Below, piece by piece: positions 1-9,778 of a DNA stretch of 64,000 bases. Made by a program: the position numbers and the translations under genes. The notes beneath the pieces are model-generated. The model searched no databases and was not told the DNA's origin. It was given only the letters and a program-made list of their open reading frames with translations. Each line of letters begins with the position of its first letter. Positions within the stretch are counted from its first letter, which is position 1. Origin of the DNA: Methanomicrobia archaeon DTU008 (GTDB lineage: Archaea > Thermoplasmatota > Thermoplasmata > Methanomassiliicoccales > Methanomassiliicoccaceae); contig LFRW01000035.1 of NCBI GenBank assembly GCA_001512965.1, forward strand, positions 72,249 through 136,248. Direction: 5' to 3'.

Positions 1-1291
1 CGTTGGCGGCGGTGTGTTCCATGAGCCCATTGGAGTCCAACACCTTTATGCTGGCCTCCGACGAGACGTTGGTTCCGCTCACGTCCACGAAGATGCGGAA
101 GCCTTCCAGGTGAAACGGGGGCTTGATGCCGTTGCGCAGGCGGCGTACCAGCAGCTCGAAGGACGCATCGGCCCCCTCGAACTGATATCCCTCCGCTTCC
201 AGCTTCTTGAGGTGCTCCAGGATCGCCCTTCCCTCGTCCTTCTCGGTATCGATGCCGAACTCCCTGACCTTCGCAAGGACCGAAGCGGTACCGGCGAGCT
301 CGGACACCAGCATGCGGCGCTGGTTCCCCACCAGCGAGGGATCGATGTGCTCGTACGTACGGGGGTCCCGCATCATGGCGCTGATGTGCACGCCGCCCTT
401 GTGGGCGAAGGCGCTGCGCCCCACGTATGGGAGCTTGGGATCGGCCAGCACGTTCGCGGTCTCCGCAACGAAGGCAGAGAGAGGGGTCAACAGCTCCAGG
501 TTTGTGGCAGTGATGCTCCTCCTCATCTTGAGGGCGAGGTTGGGGATGATGGAGCACAGGTTGGCATTGCCTGTTCTCTCCCCGAGTCCATTGACGGTTC
601 CCTGCACCATCCTGGCACCGGCCGCAACCGCGGCCAGGGAGTTGGCGACGGCCAGCTCCCCATCGTTGTGCGCATGGATGCCGGTGGGGACGTCGAAGCG
701 CTTGCCGACCTCCTGCACCACCTCATTGACGAAGGTGGGCAGCGACCCGCCATTGGTGTCGCAGAGGACGAGCCAATCGGCTCCCGCCGAGGCAGCGGCC
801 TCCAGCACATCCATTGCATAATCTGCATTGTTGGCATAGCCATCGAAGAAGTGTTCGGCGTCGAACACCACCTCGCGGCCGTTGGCCTTGAGGAACGATA
901 CACTGTCCCTGACAAGCTCCAGATTCTCCTCCAGCGAGATCTTCAACGCGTTGGTCACGTGAAGGTCCCAGCTCTTGCCGAAGATGGCCACGCATTCCGC
1001 TCCCGATTCCAGTATGGTCTTCAGGTTCGGGTCCTCCGCGGCAGTGGTACCTGCCCGGCGGGTGCTCCCGAACGCGGTAAGGCGGGCGTGCTTCAGCTCA
1101 AGCTTGGAGGCGGCCTCGAAGAAGGCGGCGTCCTTGGGATTGGACCCGGGCCAGCCCCCTTCGACGTAGTCCATCCCGAAATGGTCGAGCTTCTTCAGGA
1201 TGTCCAGCTTGTCCTCGGTCGAAAATGAGACGCCCTCGGTTTGAGAGCCGTCTCTGAGCGTGGTGTCGTAGATGACCACTTTATTGGCCAA
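1..1291 (-). CDS. cimA: Citramalate synthase (LeuA/CimA family), 3' end outside window
   Basis: Condenses pyruvate and acetyl-CoA to (R)-citramalate, the entry to threonine-independent isoleucine synthesis. The translation begins at a TTG (1289-1291) preceded by a GGGA stretch; an upstream ATG is out of frame. The HMGL-like TIM barrel shows DTTLRDGSQ at residues 9-17, the metal-binding HAHND near 205 and GLGERTGNA near 235. About 430 residues are visible and the C-terminal regulatory domain is only just entered (LDSNGLMEH) when the window ends; full-length relatives are about 520. It follows homoserine dehydrogenase by 73 bases on the same strand, so isoleucine and threonine precursors may be co-expressed. 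The CimA assignment over 2-isopropylmalate synthase rests on the long form and on the N-terminal sequence; substrate is inferred. Confidence 0.87.
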   Translation of the reverse strand, partial: MANKVVIYDTTLRDGSQTEGVSFSTEDKLDILKKLDHFGMDYVEGGWPGSNPKDAAFFEAASKLELKHARLTAFGSTRRAGTTAAEDPNLKTILESGAECVAIFGKSWDLHVTNALKISLEENLELVRDSVSFLKANGREVVFDAEHFFDGYANNADYAMDVLEAAASAGADWLVLCDTNGGSLPTFVNEVVQEVGKRFDVPTGIHAHNDGELAVANSLAAVAAGARMVQGTVNGLGERTGNANLCSIIPNLALKMRRSITATNLELLTPLSAFVAETANVLADPKLPYVGRSAFAHKGGVHISAMMRDPRTYEHIDPSLVGNQRRMLVSELAGTASVLAKVREFGIDTEKDEGRAILEHLKKLEAEGYQFEGADASFELLVRRLRNGIKPPFHLEGFRIFVDVSGTNVSSEASIKVLDSNGLMEHTAAN

Positions 1292-1364
1292 TAAATAAAT
1301 CCCTTTCTTTGTTCTTCATGGTAAACCACTCCGAGACGGTCATCGTCATGAGGCGGACCATATA

Positions 1365-2402
1365 TTAAATGATGGCCCGGCGGGTTGCATTGCGGCGGGC
1401 CTCCTCGTCCTTGAAGATGGCAAGGATGTCGCTGAGCAGGGCGCTCGCGGTCTCCATTCGTCCCGCCCCCCGACCGACCACGGTGACGTCCCCGGCCATG
1501 TCCGTCAATATCTGGGCGATGTTCAGCGTTCCTCCGATGCTCAGCTGATGTCCTGCCGGGACCAGTCGCGGAGCGACCTCCAGTTTGTCCCTTGACACCT
1601 CCCCTATGAGGCGGATGACCTTGTTCTGCTCCGCGGCAAGGGAGATGGCCTCCTCATTGATCCCACGGATGCCCGTGCGTACGACGTCCGAATAGGTGAC
1701 ATCGCGTTCGAAGATCGCGTTCGCCAAGATGGCGAGCTTGCACGCCGAGTCTACGCCGTCGATGTCGTATGAAGGGTCCGTTTCAGCATATCCAAGCTCT
1801 TGGGCCTCGCGCAGGGCGAAGTCGAAGGAATAGCCTTCCACCTTCATGCGGTGGAGGATGAAATTGCACGTTCCGTTGAGAATGCCGCGGATGGATGCGA
1901 TCTCCTCTCCCATCAGAAGGTCGCGGGACAGGTTGATGACAGGCATAGCGCCCCCGACCGACGCCTCGAACCGCAGCTGTACCCGGTTGCGGGCCGCCAG
2001 CTCGGTAAGCTCCCGGAACCTGAGCGCCAGGGGGCCCTTGTTGGACGTCACAACGTGCCGGCCGGCCGATAGGGCGGTGCGGATGTGAGTGTACCCCGGT
2101 TCACCGTCCACGATGTTCGTCGGGGTGACCTCGAGCAACATATCGTACGCCGTCTCTCGCAATAGCTCCTCGATGTCCGTGGCGACCGGCACCTTTCCCA
2201 CCTGGCCGGTAGCGAGCTTACGGCTCAGCAGCTCCGTGGGGTCCAGGCCCGAGGGGTCAAGGGCCATGGAGCGCCTATCGAAGGCGCCCACTATTCTAAC
2301 GCGCTCTCCGAACCGCTTCATGAAAAGGTCCTGCTTGTCGCGGATGACCTCCGTTATGCCCTGGCCGACCACGCCGAAGCCTGCTATCAGGACATCCATC
2401 AT
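1365..2402 (-). CDS. hom: Homoserine dehydrogenase
   Basis: Reduces aspartate semialdehyde to homoserine with NAD(P)H, the branch point to threonine and methionine. The 345-residue protein has the Rossmann motif GFGVVGQG (8-15), the SNKGPLAL segment (120-127) of the active site, GILNGTCNF (173-181) and the substrate-binding AETDPSYDIDG block (206-216). It lacks the C-terminal ACT domain of longer bacterial enzymes, and the gene immediately upstream encodes a free-standing ACT protein that overlaps it by 4 bases (ATGA), so regulation by a separate subunit is likely. Two ATG codons stand in tandem at the start; the first gives the coupled overlap. Homoserine made here would feed metX and metY about 4 kb away. 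Confidence 0.93.
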   Translation of the reverse strand: MMDVLIAGFGVVGQGITEVIRDKQDLFMKRFGERVRIVGAFDRRSMALDPSGLDPTELLSRKLATGQVGKVPVATDIEELLRETAYDMLLEVTPTNIVDGEPGYTHIRTALSAGRHVVTSNKGPLALRFRELTELAARNRVQLRFEASVGGAMPVINLSRDLLMGEEIASIRGILNGTCNFILHRMKVEGYSFDFALREAQELGYAETDPSYDIDGVDSACKLAILANAIFERDVTYSDVVRTGIRGINEEAISLAAEQNKVIRLIGEVSRDKLEVAPRLVPAGHQLSIGGTLNIAQILTDMAGDVTVVGRGAGRMETASALLSDILAIFKDEEARRNATRRAII

Positions 2403-2893
2403 TCCAGCCCCCTGATGAGCATGTACCCGCCGTCCTCGGCATGCTGGCGGAAGAACCGCTCGATGGTCTCCAGCGATCCATGCCTGGTGACCCTTCCGGT
2501 CACCATCGCCGCCCGCGAGCCCGATGTCATGGAGCCGGTTATCCGTATGTCCATGGACTCCAGTCCCTCCATGGACTCCAATCCGTGGGTGAGCTTCTCG
2601 ATCTCACTTGACGATATGTCTCCCACGAGGAGGTACTGGAGAGGATATGATTCGTAGACCGCGTTCATCTTGACGACGACCACGTCGTTCCTCTTCCACA
2701 CCTCCAGTATGCGTTCCAGGGACTTGTCGGTGAGGACCTCGAAGGTGAGGTTGACGACGATCCGGTCGCCGATGACGACGTCGTGATGATGCACCACCCC
2801 TATGATGTTCCCGTCGTTTGCGGATATGGGCTCCAGCGCTCCCACTAGCTGACCGGGAACGTCCATGAGGCTCAGGTCCACGTTTACCTTCAT
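2399..2893 (-). CDS. ACT-domain amino-acid-binding regulator upstream of hom
   Basis: A 164-residue protein whose N-terminal part (residues 5-75; DVPGQLVGALEPISANDGNI) has the beta-alpha-beta pattern of an ACT domain. The second half may be another, more divergent ACT-like repeat. No catalytic motif is visible. Translational overlap with hom (ATGA) suggests it works as its allosteric subunit, sensing threonine or a related amino acid; this is inferred from context. A TATA-like GGATTAATTAG lies at 2926-2937 and a GGAAAGGA ribosome site precedes the ATG. It therefore seems to be the first gene of an ACT-hom-cimA unit. Confidence 0.82.
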   Translation of the reverse strand: MKVNVDLSLMDVPGQLVGALEPISANDGNIIGVVHHHDVVIGDRIVVNLTFEVLTDKSLERILEVWKRNDVVVVKMNAVYESYPLQYLLVGDISSSEIEKLTHGLESMEGLESMDIRITGSMTSGSRAAMVTGRVTRHGSLETIERFFRQHAEDGGYMLIRGLE

Positions 2894-2972
2894 TTCGATC
2901 CGTCCTTTCCGCTAATCGGCAAGAGACTAATTAATCCGATGGTACGCATGCAATGAATCAAGGTAAGAAGGA

Positions 2973-3059
2973 TGGCGCCGAGGGTGAGATTTGAACTCAC
3001 GAGTCCTTGCGGACACAAGCTTTCCAGGCTTGCGCCTTACCGGTCTGGGCCACCTCGGC
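2973..3059 (-). tRNA. tRNA-Ser(GGA), CCA encoded
   Basis: Read on the minus strand, a 7-bp acceptor stem (GCCGAGG with CCTCGGC), a TTCAAATC T-loop, an anticodon loop CTGGAAA giving anticodon GGA, and an extra variable arm form a class II serine tRNA. Discriminator is G (2976) and CCA is encoded at 2973-2975. The probable TATA box (CATTTAAATG, about 3085-3094) sits about 26 bases upstream, inside the 3' end of the nitrilase-family gene. Confidence 0.95.
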
Positions 3060-3070
3060 CTGGTGGCTCC

Positions 3071-3931
3071 TTACCGCTTCCTATCATTTAAATGTGTCGG
3101 ATTTTTTGCTGGATGGCCTCCGCAAATCCTTATGGGACTTCGGAAAGAATCTCGCAGCGTCGGCCTTCCTCTTCGTGCGGAAAGAAGCATCTCCCGGTCC
3201 AGGTCGATGACCTTCATGTCCTCACGGAAGTATGCGGCCTTGGTCAAGCGCACTCCCTTGGGGTCCGCCGCCTCCGCCCCTCCGAAGAACACCTGATTGA
3301 GCTGGGTGCCCGCCTGGTTCACATATATGCAGTAGGCGGTGTTCTCCATCGCCCTTGCGGGGATCAGCCCCTCGAACGTCTGGAGGGAGGTGATGGGGGA
3401 GGCCGACAGGCACACGATCGCCTCCGCTCCCTGAAGGGCATACCATTTGCTCAGCTCCGGGAACGACAGGTCGTAGCAAATGACAACACCGATCTTCGTC
3501 CCGTCGACATCCATCAAAGCGGGAGAGTCGCTGGGCGTATAGTACAACCCTTCTTCGAAGGGGCCGAAATTGGCAAGATTGACCTTGTCGTACCTCTGCA
3601 CCCGGCCATCCGGGGAGACCATGACCGCGCTGTTGCGTAGCGCCCCGGGCATTTCGTCATCCCACGCGGCCATGCCGAAGAGGATGGAGGCCCCGACCTC
3701 CGATGACATCCTTGCCACCGCGTCCACCGAAGGCCCGTTCAGGTCCTCGGCCAGGCGGAACACCTCATCCCTGATCATGTAGCCAGTGAGGAAGAGTTCG
3801 GGGAATACGTAGAGGTCCGCATCCTGCTTCGATATCATTCGCCGCATCCTAGAGAGGTTCTCCTCCTTGTCCCCCAGGGCGCATGGGGTCTGACAGAGGG
3901 CCACACGGATCATCGGAGGCGAGATGGCCAT
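3071..3931 (-). CDS. Carbon-nitrogen hydrolase (nitrilase superfamily)
   Basis: A 286-residue amidase-type enzyme with the full Glu-Lys-Cys triad: Glu45 (FPELFLTG), Lys116 (YDKVNL) and Cys152 (VICYDLSFPE). The family hydrolyses amides or N-carbamoyl compounds, or supplies ammonia in NAD synthetases. The start could be the ATG at 3931 or the one at 3913, which begins MIRVALCQ and matches the usual family N-terminus. It is divergent from nadE with 59 bases between starts, which suggests, but does not show, a role in supplying ammonia for NAD synthesis. Its last codons contain the TATA box of the downstream tRNA-Ser gene, and the tail after PTLRDSFRSP may be non-conserved. Exact substrate not identified. 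Confidence 0.83.
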   Translation of the reverse strand: MAISPPMIRVALCQTPCALGDKEENLSRMRRMISKQDADLYVFPELFLTGYMIRDEVFRLAEDLNGPSVDAVARMSSEVGASILFGMAAWDDEMPGALRNSAVMVSPDGRVQRYDKVNLANFGPFEEGLYYTPSDSPALMDVDGTKIGVVICYDLSFPELSKWYALQGAEAIVCLSASPITSLQTFEGLIPARAMENTAYCIYVNQAGTQLNQVFFGGAEAADPKGVRLTKAAYFREDMKVIDLDREMLLSARRGRPTLRDSFRSPIRICGGHPAKNPTHLNDRKR

Positions 3932-3990
3932 GGCTCGATATTAGGCTTGGCAGGATAAGCCATAAGTGCTGCCTCTGCCTTTTGCTCTCG

Positions 3991-4791
3991 ATGAGACCGC
4001 AGCTGAAGGAGCACGCAAGAGAGGCTATCGAGGACTTCATTCGCCAGAAGGTGGAGGAGAGCGGCGGGAACGGCGTGGTCCTTGGGCTCAGCGGAGGTCT
4101 CGACTCGGCCACCGTGTCCAAGCTATGCTGCGACGCCATCGGTCCGGACAAGGTGCTGAACATATTCATGCCGTCCGCCACTTCATCGGCGAAGGACCTC
4201 CACGACGCCGAGGAGCTGTGCCGCCTGACCGGTGCGGAGTTGCGCGTCATCGACATCTGTCCTGCGGTGAACGCGTTCGGTTCCATCCTGCCGGGGATGG
4301 ACCAGAAGGGCATGGCCGGCAATGTGATGGCCAGATGCCGGATGGTGGTGTTGTTCCACCACGCCCGCCTGACCGGCCGTGTGGTGATGGGGACCAGCAA
4401 CAAGAGCGAACTCTTGATCGGATACTTCACCAAATTCGGGGACGGCGGCTCGGACTTCTGCCCCCTTGGCGATCTGTACAAGACGGAGGTGCGCCAACTG
4501 GCGCGTCAGATCGGAGTGCCCCGGTCCATCATCGACAAGCCGCCCTCCGCCGGGCTGTGGGCCGGTCAGACCGACGAGGCCGACATGGGCGCAACGTATG
4601 ACGAGCTGGACCAGGTGCTCTTCGGCATCGAGAGGAACCTTGACGACTCGGTGATCGCGGCCGAAACCTCGATCCCTGTCGATACGGTGGCGAGGATCCG
4701 CTACATGCATCGATGCAGCGTGCACAAGCGGAAGATGCCCTTGATTCCTAAGCTTGGCGTTAGAACCATCGGCCTTGACTGGAGGGAATGA
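3991..4791 (+). CDS. nadE: NAD synthetase, ammonia-type
   Basis: Amidates nicotinate adenine dinucleotide to NAD using ATP and ammonia. The 266-residue product has the ATP-pyrophosphatase loop LGLSGGLDS (31-39), GTSNKSELLIGYFTKFGDGG near 134 and the DFCPLGDLYKTEV segment. The reading frame stays open upstream to 3883, but that extension overlaps the divergent nitrilase gene and has no family match, so I choose the ATG at 3991. No glutaminase domain is fused, so free ammonia or a partner is needed; the neighbouring nitrilase-family gene is the obvious candidate partner. Confidence 0.93.
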   Translation: MRPQLKEHAREAIEDFIRQKVEESGGNGVVLGLSGGLDSATVSKLCCDAIGPDKVLNIFMPSATSSAKDLHDAEELCRLTGAELRVIDICPAVNAFGSILPGMDQKGMAGNVMARCRMVVLFHHARLTGRVVMGTSNKSELLIGYFTKFGDGGSDFCPLGDLYKTEVRQLARQIGVPRSIIDKPPSAGLWAGQTDEADMGATYDELDQVLFGIERNLDDSVIAAETSIPVDTVARIRYMHRCSVHKRKMPLIPKLGVRTIGLDWRE

Positions 4792-5029
4792 GCGCTTCGA
4801 GGGCTTTCCATCGGACGATCGTCGCGAAGGCCTCGCAAAACGCCAGGGCTGCGCGCTTCCCTGTGAGGAAGAGGTCCTGCAGGGGTCGCCGATCGGATCG
4901 ATGCGCATCCCTCCGGGGGATCGGCGAACCGTTGTTGGAATCGGGGTGGAAGATGGCAGATAGGGGAACCGGTTCCGGATGTCCGGCATAACATATTCGT
5001 TCCTCGACCGCACATGTGTCGTCGCTCAT
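4760..5029 (-). CDS. Hypothetical protein, 89 residues, doubtful
   Basis: An open frame occupies most of the roughly 310-base gap between nadE and tRNA-Glu. It has an ATG at 5029 and, about 35-45 bases upstream, the AT-rich TTTGATAAATTTT element that also serves the divergent tRNA, a leaderless-style arrangement. The C-terminal half (LTGKRAALAFCEAFATIV) looks like an amphipathic helix. It overlaps the 3' end of nadE by 32 bases and resembles no family I recognise. It could be chance; nothing else is visible in this gap. Confidence 0.3.
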   Translation of the reverse strand: MSDDTCAVEERICYAGHPEPVPLSAIFHPDSNNGSPIPRRDAHRSDRRPLQDLFLTGKRAALAFCEAFATIVRWKALEALIPSSQGRWF

Positions 5030-5101
5030 TCTTGAAAACGACCAAAGACGGCGCTTCAGAGGGAAAAATTTATCAAATAGCTCTTTATTTGCGGAGGTAA
5101 C

Positions 5102-5177
5102 GCTCCCGTAGTGTAGTGGCCAATCATGAAGCCCTCTCGAGGCTTCGACTCGGGTTCAAATCCCGACGGGAGCACCA
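5102..5177 (+). tRNA. tRNA-Glu(CTC), CCA encoded
   Basis: Acceptor stem GCTCCCG pairs with CGGGAGC. The anticodon stem AAGCC/GGCTT encloses CTCTCGA, giving anticodon CTC. The T-arm is CGGGT TCAAATC CCG. Discriminator A at 5174 and encoded CCA at 5175-5177. A TATA-like AAAAATTTATCAAA at 5063-5076 lies at the expected distance upstream. Confidence 0.95.
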
Positions 5178-5274
5178 TTCTCCGTTTCTTGAAATGTTCT
5201 CTCCCCTCCCTATCAAATTCCTATCGGTCCCTGGTCCTTCTCACGTTCAGGTTCGATCCCCCTCCCGTGGGATC

Positions 5275-5457
5275 TCACCCGGTGCGATCTTCGTCACGGC
5301 CCTCTTGGACCATGCCTTCCCGAGCCTGCTTCCAAAGCAGATCGGCTTCATGCCCTCGTAGATCGCTAGATCGACGCCAGAGCCAGGCAAGAGCTACCAT
5401 GGCGGCTACGATGGCGATCGCGATAAACATCGCCTCCCTAGGCTGGACGATCCGCAT
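5275..5457 (-). CDS. Small single-pass membrane protein
   Basis: A 60-residue product starting MRIVQPREAM has one hydrophobic helix (residues 10-27, FIAIAIVAAMVALAWLW) and a charged C-terminal tail rich in Glu, Arg and Asp. The ATG at 5457 follows GGGGTTGGAAC. A strong TATA element, TTTTTTAAAAGGG, lies at 5509-5520, giving a short leader. The frame extends upstream to 5502, but that part overlaps the promoter. It lies downstream of metX's stop on the same strand with no overlap. No family recognised; function unknown. Confidence 0.5.
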   Translation of the reverse strand: MRIVQPREAMFIAIAIVAAMVALAWLWRRSSDLRGHEADLLWKQAREGMVQEGRDEDRTG

Positions 5458-5561
5458 GTTCCAACCCCGGAGATGTGCCCGGGCGATGAGCACTGATCGC
5501 AATTTCCCTTTTAAAAAAGAAAGACGTTTTTAATGCCCCTCGATCGACCCTCTATCGCGGG

Positions 5562-7031
5562 CTACCTGCACTTGTTCAGCATGTAGCTCATGCTCTCGTT
5601 GGTGACGATCCCTATGACCCTGTTGTCGCAGTCCACCACTGGCAGGGCGGATATCCTGTTATCTTCCATCTTGCGGACGGCCTCCTCGACAGGCTCGTCC
5701 AGGGTGGTGGTCACCACCGGGCTGGTGGTTATCTCCCTCAGGTCGTGGAGGCCCTTGGCCACGGCCTTGGCGATGTCCCAGGATGTGACGATGCCGATGA
5801 GCCGATCGTCGAGTGAGACGACCGGGAGGTGGTTCGTCTCCAGGCGGATCATCAATTCGGCCGCTTTCTCTATGGTGGTGTCCTCCCTGATGGTGTGGGC
5901 CGCCCTCGACATGACATCGCCTGCCGAGGCCTGGTCAAGGAAGGACTTCAAGAGGTAGTTCAGCTGTCCCTGCTCGAGCAGGAACGCATCGTGGCCATAG
6001 TTCGAGCGTATCTCTCCATAGAAGGCCTTGAGGCCGTTGGCCCGTAGGGCGGTGACTATCTCCTGAGATTGATACGGAGGGTAGAGCCAGTCAGAACTGA
6101 TGCCTATCACCAGCACCTCGGCCTTCACTCCCGAGAGGCCGGTTATCAACGACCCGCGCACGTTCAGGTCGAAGTAGTCGATGGCCTTCGTGATGTAGAG
6201 ATACGAGTTGGGGTCGAAGCGCTTGATGAAACTGTCGCCCTGATGGTTCAGATAGCTCTCGACCTGGAAATCGGTGGAGAAGTCGAAACCGACCGTCTCC
6301 TTCCCCTGTAGGTTGCGGCCGAACTTGTGAAGCATCGACTCGTCGCTTAGATAGGTGATGTGCCCCACCATCCTGGCCAGCGACAGACCGTCCGATGGAG
6401 GCCTTCTGCCGTAGTAGTCTCCCTTGTTCCAGGCAGGGTCGGAGATGATGGCCTTCCTCCCCACGGCGTTGAACGCGATCTGCTGTGGGGTGGAATAGGC
6501 CGTGCTTGCGATGACCACCGCCTTCCTCATCATTTCCGGGTAGGATACTGCCCACTGCAGCGCTTGCATGCCCCCCATCGACCCCCCGGCCACCGCGAAG
6601 AGCTGGGTGATGCCCAATCGGTCGACGAGCATCTTCTGGGCGTTCACCATGTCCTTGATGGTGACGACCGGGAAGGATGTGCCGTAAGGCCTCCCGGTCG
6701 CCGGGTCGATGGAAGAGGGGCCGGTGGTCCCCTTGCATCCACCCAGGACGTTCGAGCAGATGACGAAGAACTTTGTAGTGTCGAACCCCTTCCCCGGCCC
6801 TATGGCGATGTCCCACCATCCTGGCCTGGACTCCCCGTCATGGAAGCCTGCGGCGTGGGCATCGCCGGAGAGGGGGTGGCAGACGAGGATGGCATTGCTC
6901 CTGTCCTTGTTCAGCCGGCCATAGGTCTCGTATGCGATGCGCAAAGGGCCGATCTTCGCCCCGCTCTCCAGTTCCAGAGGTTCTTGGATGTCAAGGTACT
7001 TCGTGACCGACGCTCCAACGCTCTGGTACAT
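5562..7031 (-). CDS. metX: Homoserine O-acetyltransferase with C-terminal CBS pair
   Basis: Transfers an acetyl group from acetyl-CoA to homoserine for methionine synthesis. Residues 1-370 form the alpha/beta-hydrolase fold with nucleophile Ser151 (GGSMGG), Asp314 (SSDWLYPP) and His347 (YGHDAF). Residues about 375-489 are two CBS domains (DRLIGIVTSWDIAK, NRVIGIVTNES), which in other proteins bind adenosyl ligands such as AMP, ATP or SAM, so feedback by SAM or energy state is plausible but inferred. It starts 3 bases after metY's stop with a GGAGGTG ribosome site inside metY's end, so the two are translated together. The stop is TAG, rare in this window. Confidence 0.93.
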   Translation of the reverse strand: MYQSVGASVTKYLDIQEPLELESGAKIGPLRIAYETYGRLNKDRSNAILVCHPLSGDAHAAGFHDGESRPGWWDIAIGPGKGFDTTKFFVICSNVLGGCKGTTGPSSIDPATGRPYGTSFPVVTIKDMVNAQKMLVDRLGITQLFAVAGGSMGGMQALQWAVSYPEMMRKAVVIASTAYSTPQQIAFNAVGRKAIISDPAWNKGDYYGRRPPSDGLSLARMVGHITYLSDESMLHKFGRNLQGKETVGFDFSTDFQVESYLNHQGDSFIKRFDPNSYLYITKAIDYFDLNVRGSLITGLSGVKAEVLVIGISSDWLYPPYQSQEIVTALRANGLKAFYGEIRSNYGHDAFLLEQGQLNYLLKSFLDQASAGDVMSRAAHTIREDTTIEKAAELMIRLETNHLPVVSLDDRLIGIVTSWDIAKAVAKGLHDLREITTSPVVTTTLDEPVEEAVRKMEDNRISALPVVDCDNRVIGIVTNESMSYMLNKCR

Positions 7032-7034
7032 GGT

Positions 7035-8351
<1,317 letters not shown>

Positions 8352-8474
8352 TCATCGTCGTCTTGCTCTCGTTTCTTCGATCGTCCTGCTGTCCATCCTC
8401 GATACGAGGGTCCGATCTTCCGTGAAGGCCCCCTGAGCTCGATAGCCTGAGCTAGACCAGTCATCATCATGCTC

Positions 8475-8506
8475 GGACCGGTTCCCGCCTGGGCAGGGGA
8501 CGGTCC
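8475..8506 (-). terminator. Hairpin between cysK and metY
   Basis: An inverted repeat with arms GGACCG/CGGTCC and an inner TCCC/GGGA pairing lies 55 bases past the cysK stop. There is no U-rich run, so it may be a processing or weak termination structure rather than a classic terminator. Confidence 0.35.
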
Positions 8507-8561
8507 AGAGGCGATGCATCCCGGTCGGCCCGCGCTTCGATCCCGGGCCTTCAGCCGCACC

Positions 8562-9482
8562 TCACTCGGGGAACAGGTCCGTGCTGAGATACCTCTCCCC
8601 GAAGTCCGGCGCGACGGTCACCACCTTCCTTCCCTTCCCCAGCTCCTTCGCCAGCTCAAGGGCGGCGGACACCGCAGCCCCCGATGAGGTCCCGACGAAG
8701 ATGCCCTCCTTCTTTGCCAGTTCCCTGGCCGTTGCCTTGGCGTCCCCATCCTCGACCTGGATGATGCGATCGATGAGCGCGGTGTCCAGCACTCCAGGCA
8801 CGAAGCCGGCCCCGATCCCCTGGATGGCGTGCGGCCCTGGCCTGCCACCGGAAAGCACGGGAGACGCGGCAGGCTCGACCGCTACTAGCAGAGCCTTGCA
8901 GCCGGCCTCACGGAGCCTCCTGCCAACCCCGGTGATGGTCCCTCCGGTCCCGACCCCCGCCACGAACGCATCAAGGTCCGGCATGTCCTCCAACACCTCT
9001 CTCCCGGTGGTCTCGTAGTGGACATCCAGGTTGGCAGGGTTGTCGAACTGCTGGGGCATGAAGGCGTTAGGCCTCTCGGCGCAGATGGTCCTGGCACGAT
9101 CCACTGCGCCCTTCATCCCCTCGGCCTTCGGCGTTAGCACGAGCTCCGCACCCATGGCCTTCAACAGCCTTCGACGCTCCAGGGACATGCTCTCCGGCAT
9201 GGTCAGGGTGAGCTTGTAGCCCTTTACCGCGGCGACCATTGCCAGCCCGATGCCGGTGTTTCCGGATGTAGGCTCGACGACCACGATGTCCATCCCGGGC
9301 CGGAGCTTCCCCTCCTTCTCCGCTCTCTCGATCATCGCTTTCGCGATACGGTCCTTCACCGACCTCATCGGGTTGCATGATTCCAGCTTGACGTAGACAG
9401 CCGCCGAGTCCGGCCCTGGCAGCTTGTTGAGACGGACCAGCGGGGTTCTGCCGATAGTTTCCAGTATATTGTTGAATGTCAT
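8562..9482 (-). CDS. cysK: Cysteine synthase / O-acetylserine sulfhydrylase
   Basis: A 306-residue fold-type II PLP enzyme making cysteine from an activated serine and sulfide. The Schiff-base Lys43 lies in the SVKDRIA motif, the substrate loop [11 protein letters not shown] is at about 71-81, and the phosphate-binding [10 protein letters not shown] is near 176. The length is that of CysK rather than cystathionine beta-synthase. It is the first gene of a sulfur-amino-acid series (cysK, metY, metX), all on the minus strand. Its nearest promoter-like element lies about 285 bases upstream of the ATG, leaving an unusually long leader with a short ORF and hairpin, described separately. Confidence 0.92.
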   Translation of the reverse strand: MTFNNILETIGRTPLVRLNKLPGPDSAAVYVKLESCNPMRSVKDRIAKAMIERAEKEGKLRPGMDIVVVEPTSGNTGIGLAMVAAVKGYKLTLTMPESMSLERRRLLKAMGAELVLTPKAEGMKGAVDRARTICAERPNAFMPQQFDNPANLDVHYETTGREVLEDMPDLDAFVAGVGTGGTITGVGRRLREAGCKALLVAVEPAASPVLSGGRPGPHAIQGIGAGFVPGVLDTALIDRIIQVEDGDAKATARELAKKEGIFVGTSSGAAVSAALELAKELGKGRKVVTVAPDFGERYLSTDLFPE

Positions 9483-9778
9483 TGAACCATCCTCGCTTTC
9501 GCCTGATCCACTTGATCAAGCAGGTTGTTGAGCTCAGGAACGCCTCCGGACGATGCCCGGAGGCCTCACATCATCATGGAGAAAACAGGGAGCTGACGCA
9601 TACGACCAAGGGCGACCTCGTTCACAGCCTTCGCTGCCGCCGTCCTCAGGTCCCTGGATGCGTCGCATCTTTTGCGCGGTCTCGATAGATGTTCGCCTTT
9701 CATTTCCGCACGTCCTCCCCGGTGAACATTGTTCGCGTTATCCGGGTGATAGATGTAACTATCGTTAATTTATTTAAG
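9483..9778 (-). promoter_or_regulatory. Long cysK leader with TATA box, hairpin and palindrome
   Basis: On the minus strand a TATA-like CTTAAATAAATT occurs at 9767-9778, which predicts transcription from about 9742 and a leader of some 260 bases. In the leader are a short ORF (9566-9703), directly followed by an 8-bp perfect hairpin at 9542-9564 (GCCTCCGG arms), and a 10-base palindrome CTTGATCAAG at 9511-9520 near the start codon. Most promoters in this window lie 25-40 bases from the ATG, so this leader stands out. It could be an attenuator-like control region; no known riboswitch is recognised. Confidence 0.45.
9566..9703 (-). CDS. Possible 45-residue leader ORF upstream of cysK
   Basis: An ATG at 9703 follows a perfect GGGGAGG ribosome site with 10 bases between, and the frame ends in TGA two bases before the arm of the 9542-9564 hairpin. 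The product is basic (starts MKGEHLSRPRKRC) with one Cys and ends in MMM. It matches no family I know. It may be a regulatory upstream ORF rather than a functional protein, or a chance frame. Confidence 0.3.
   Translation of the reverse strand: MKGEHLSRPRKRCDASRDLRTAAAKAVNEVALGRMRQLPVFSMMM

Noticed and set aside
14-1228. Long plus-strand open frame (404 codons)
   Set aside because: It is the antisense shadow of the citramalate synthase gene, which has clear family motifs on the minus strand.
9483-9742. cysK leader as a T-box or SAM riboswitch
   Set aside because: No T-box sequence, NCCA-binding bulge or SAM-riboswitch core was recognisable.
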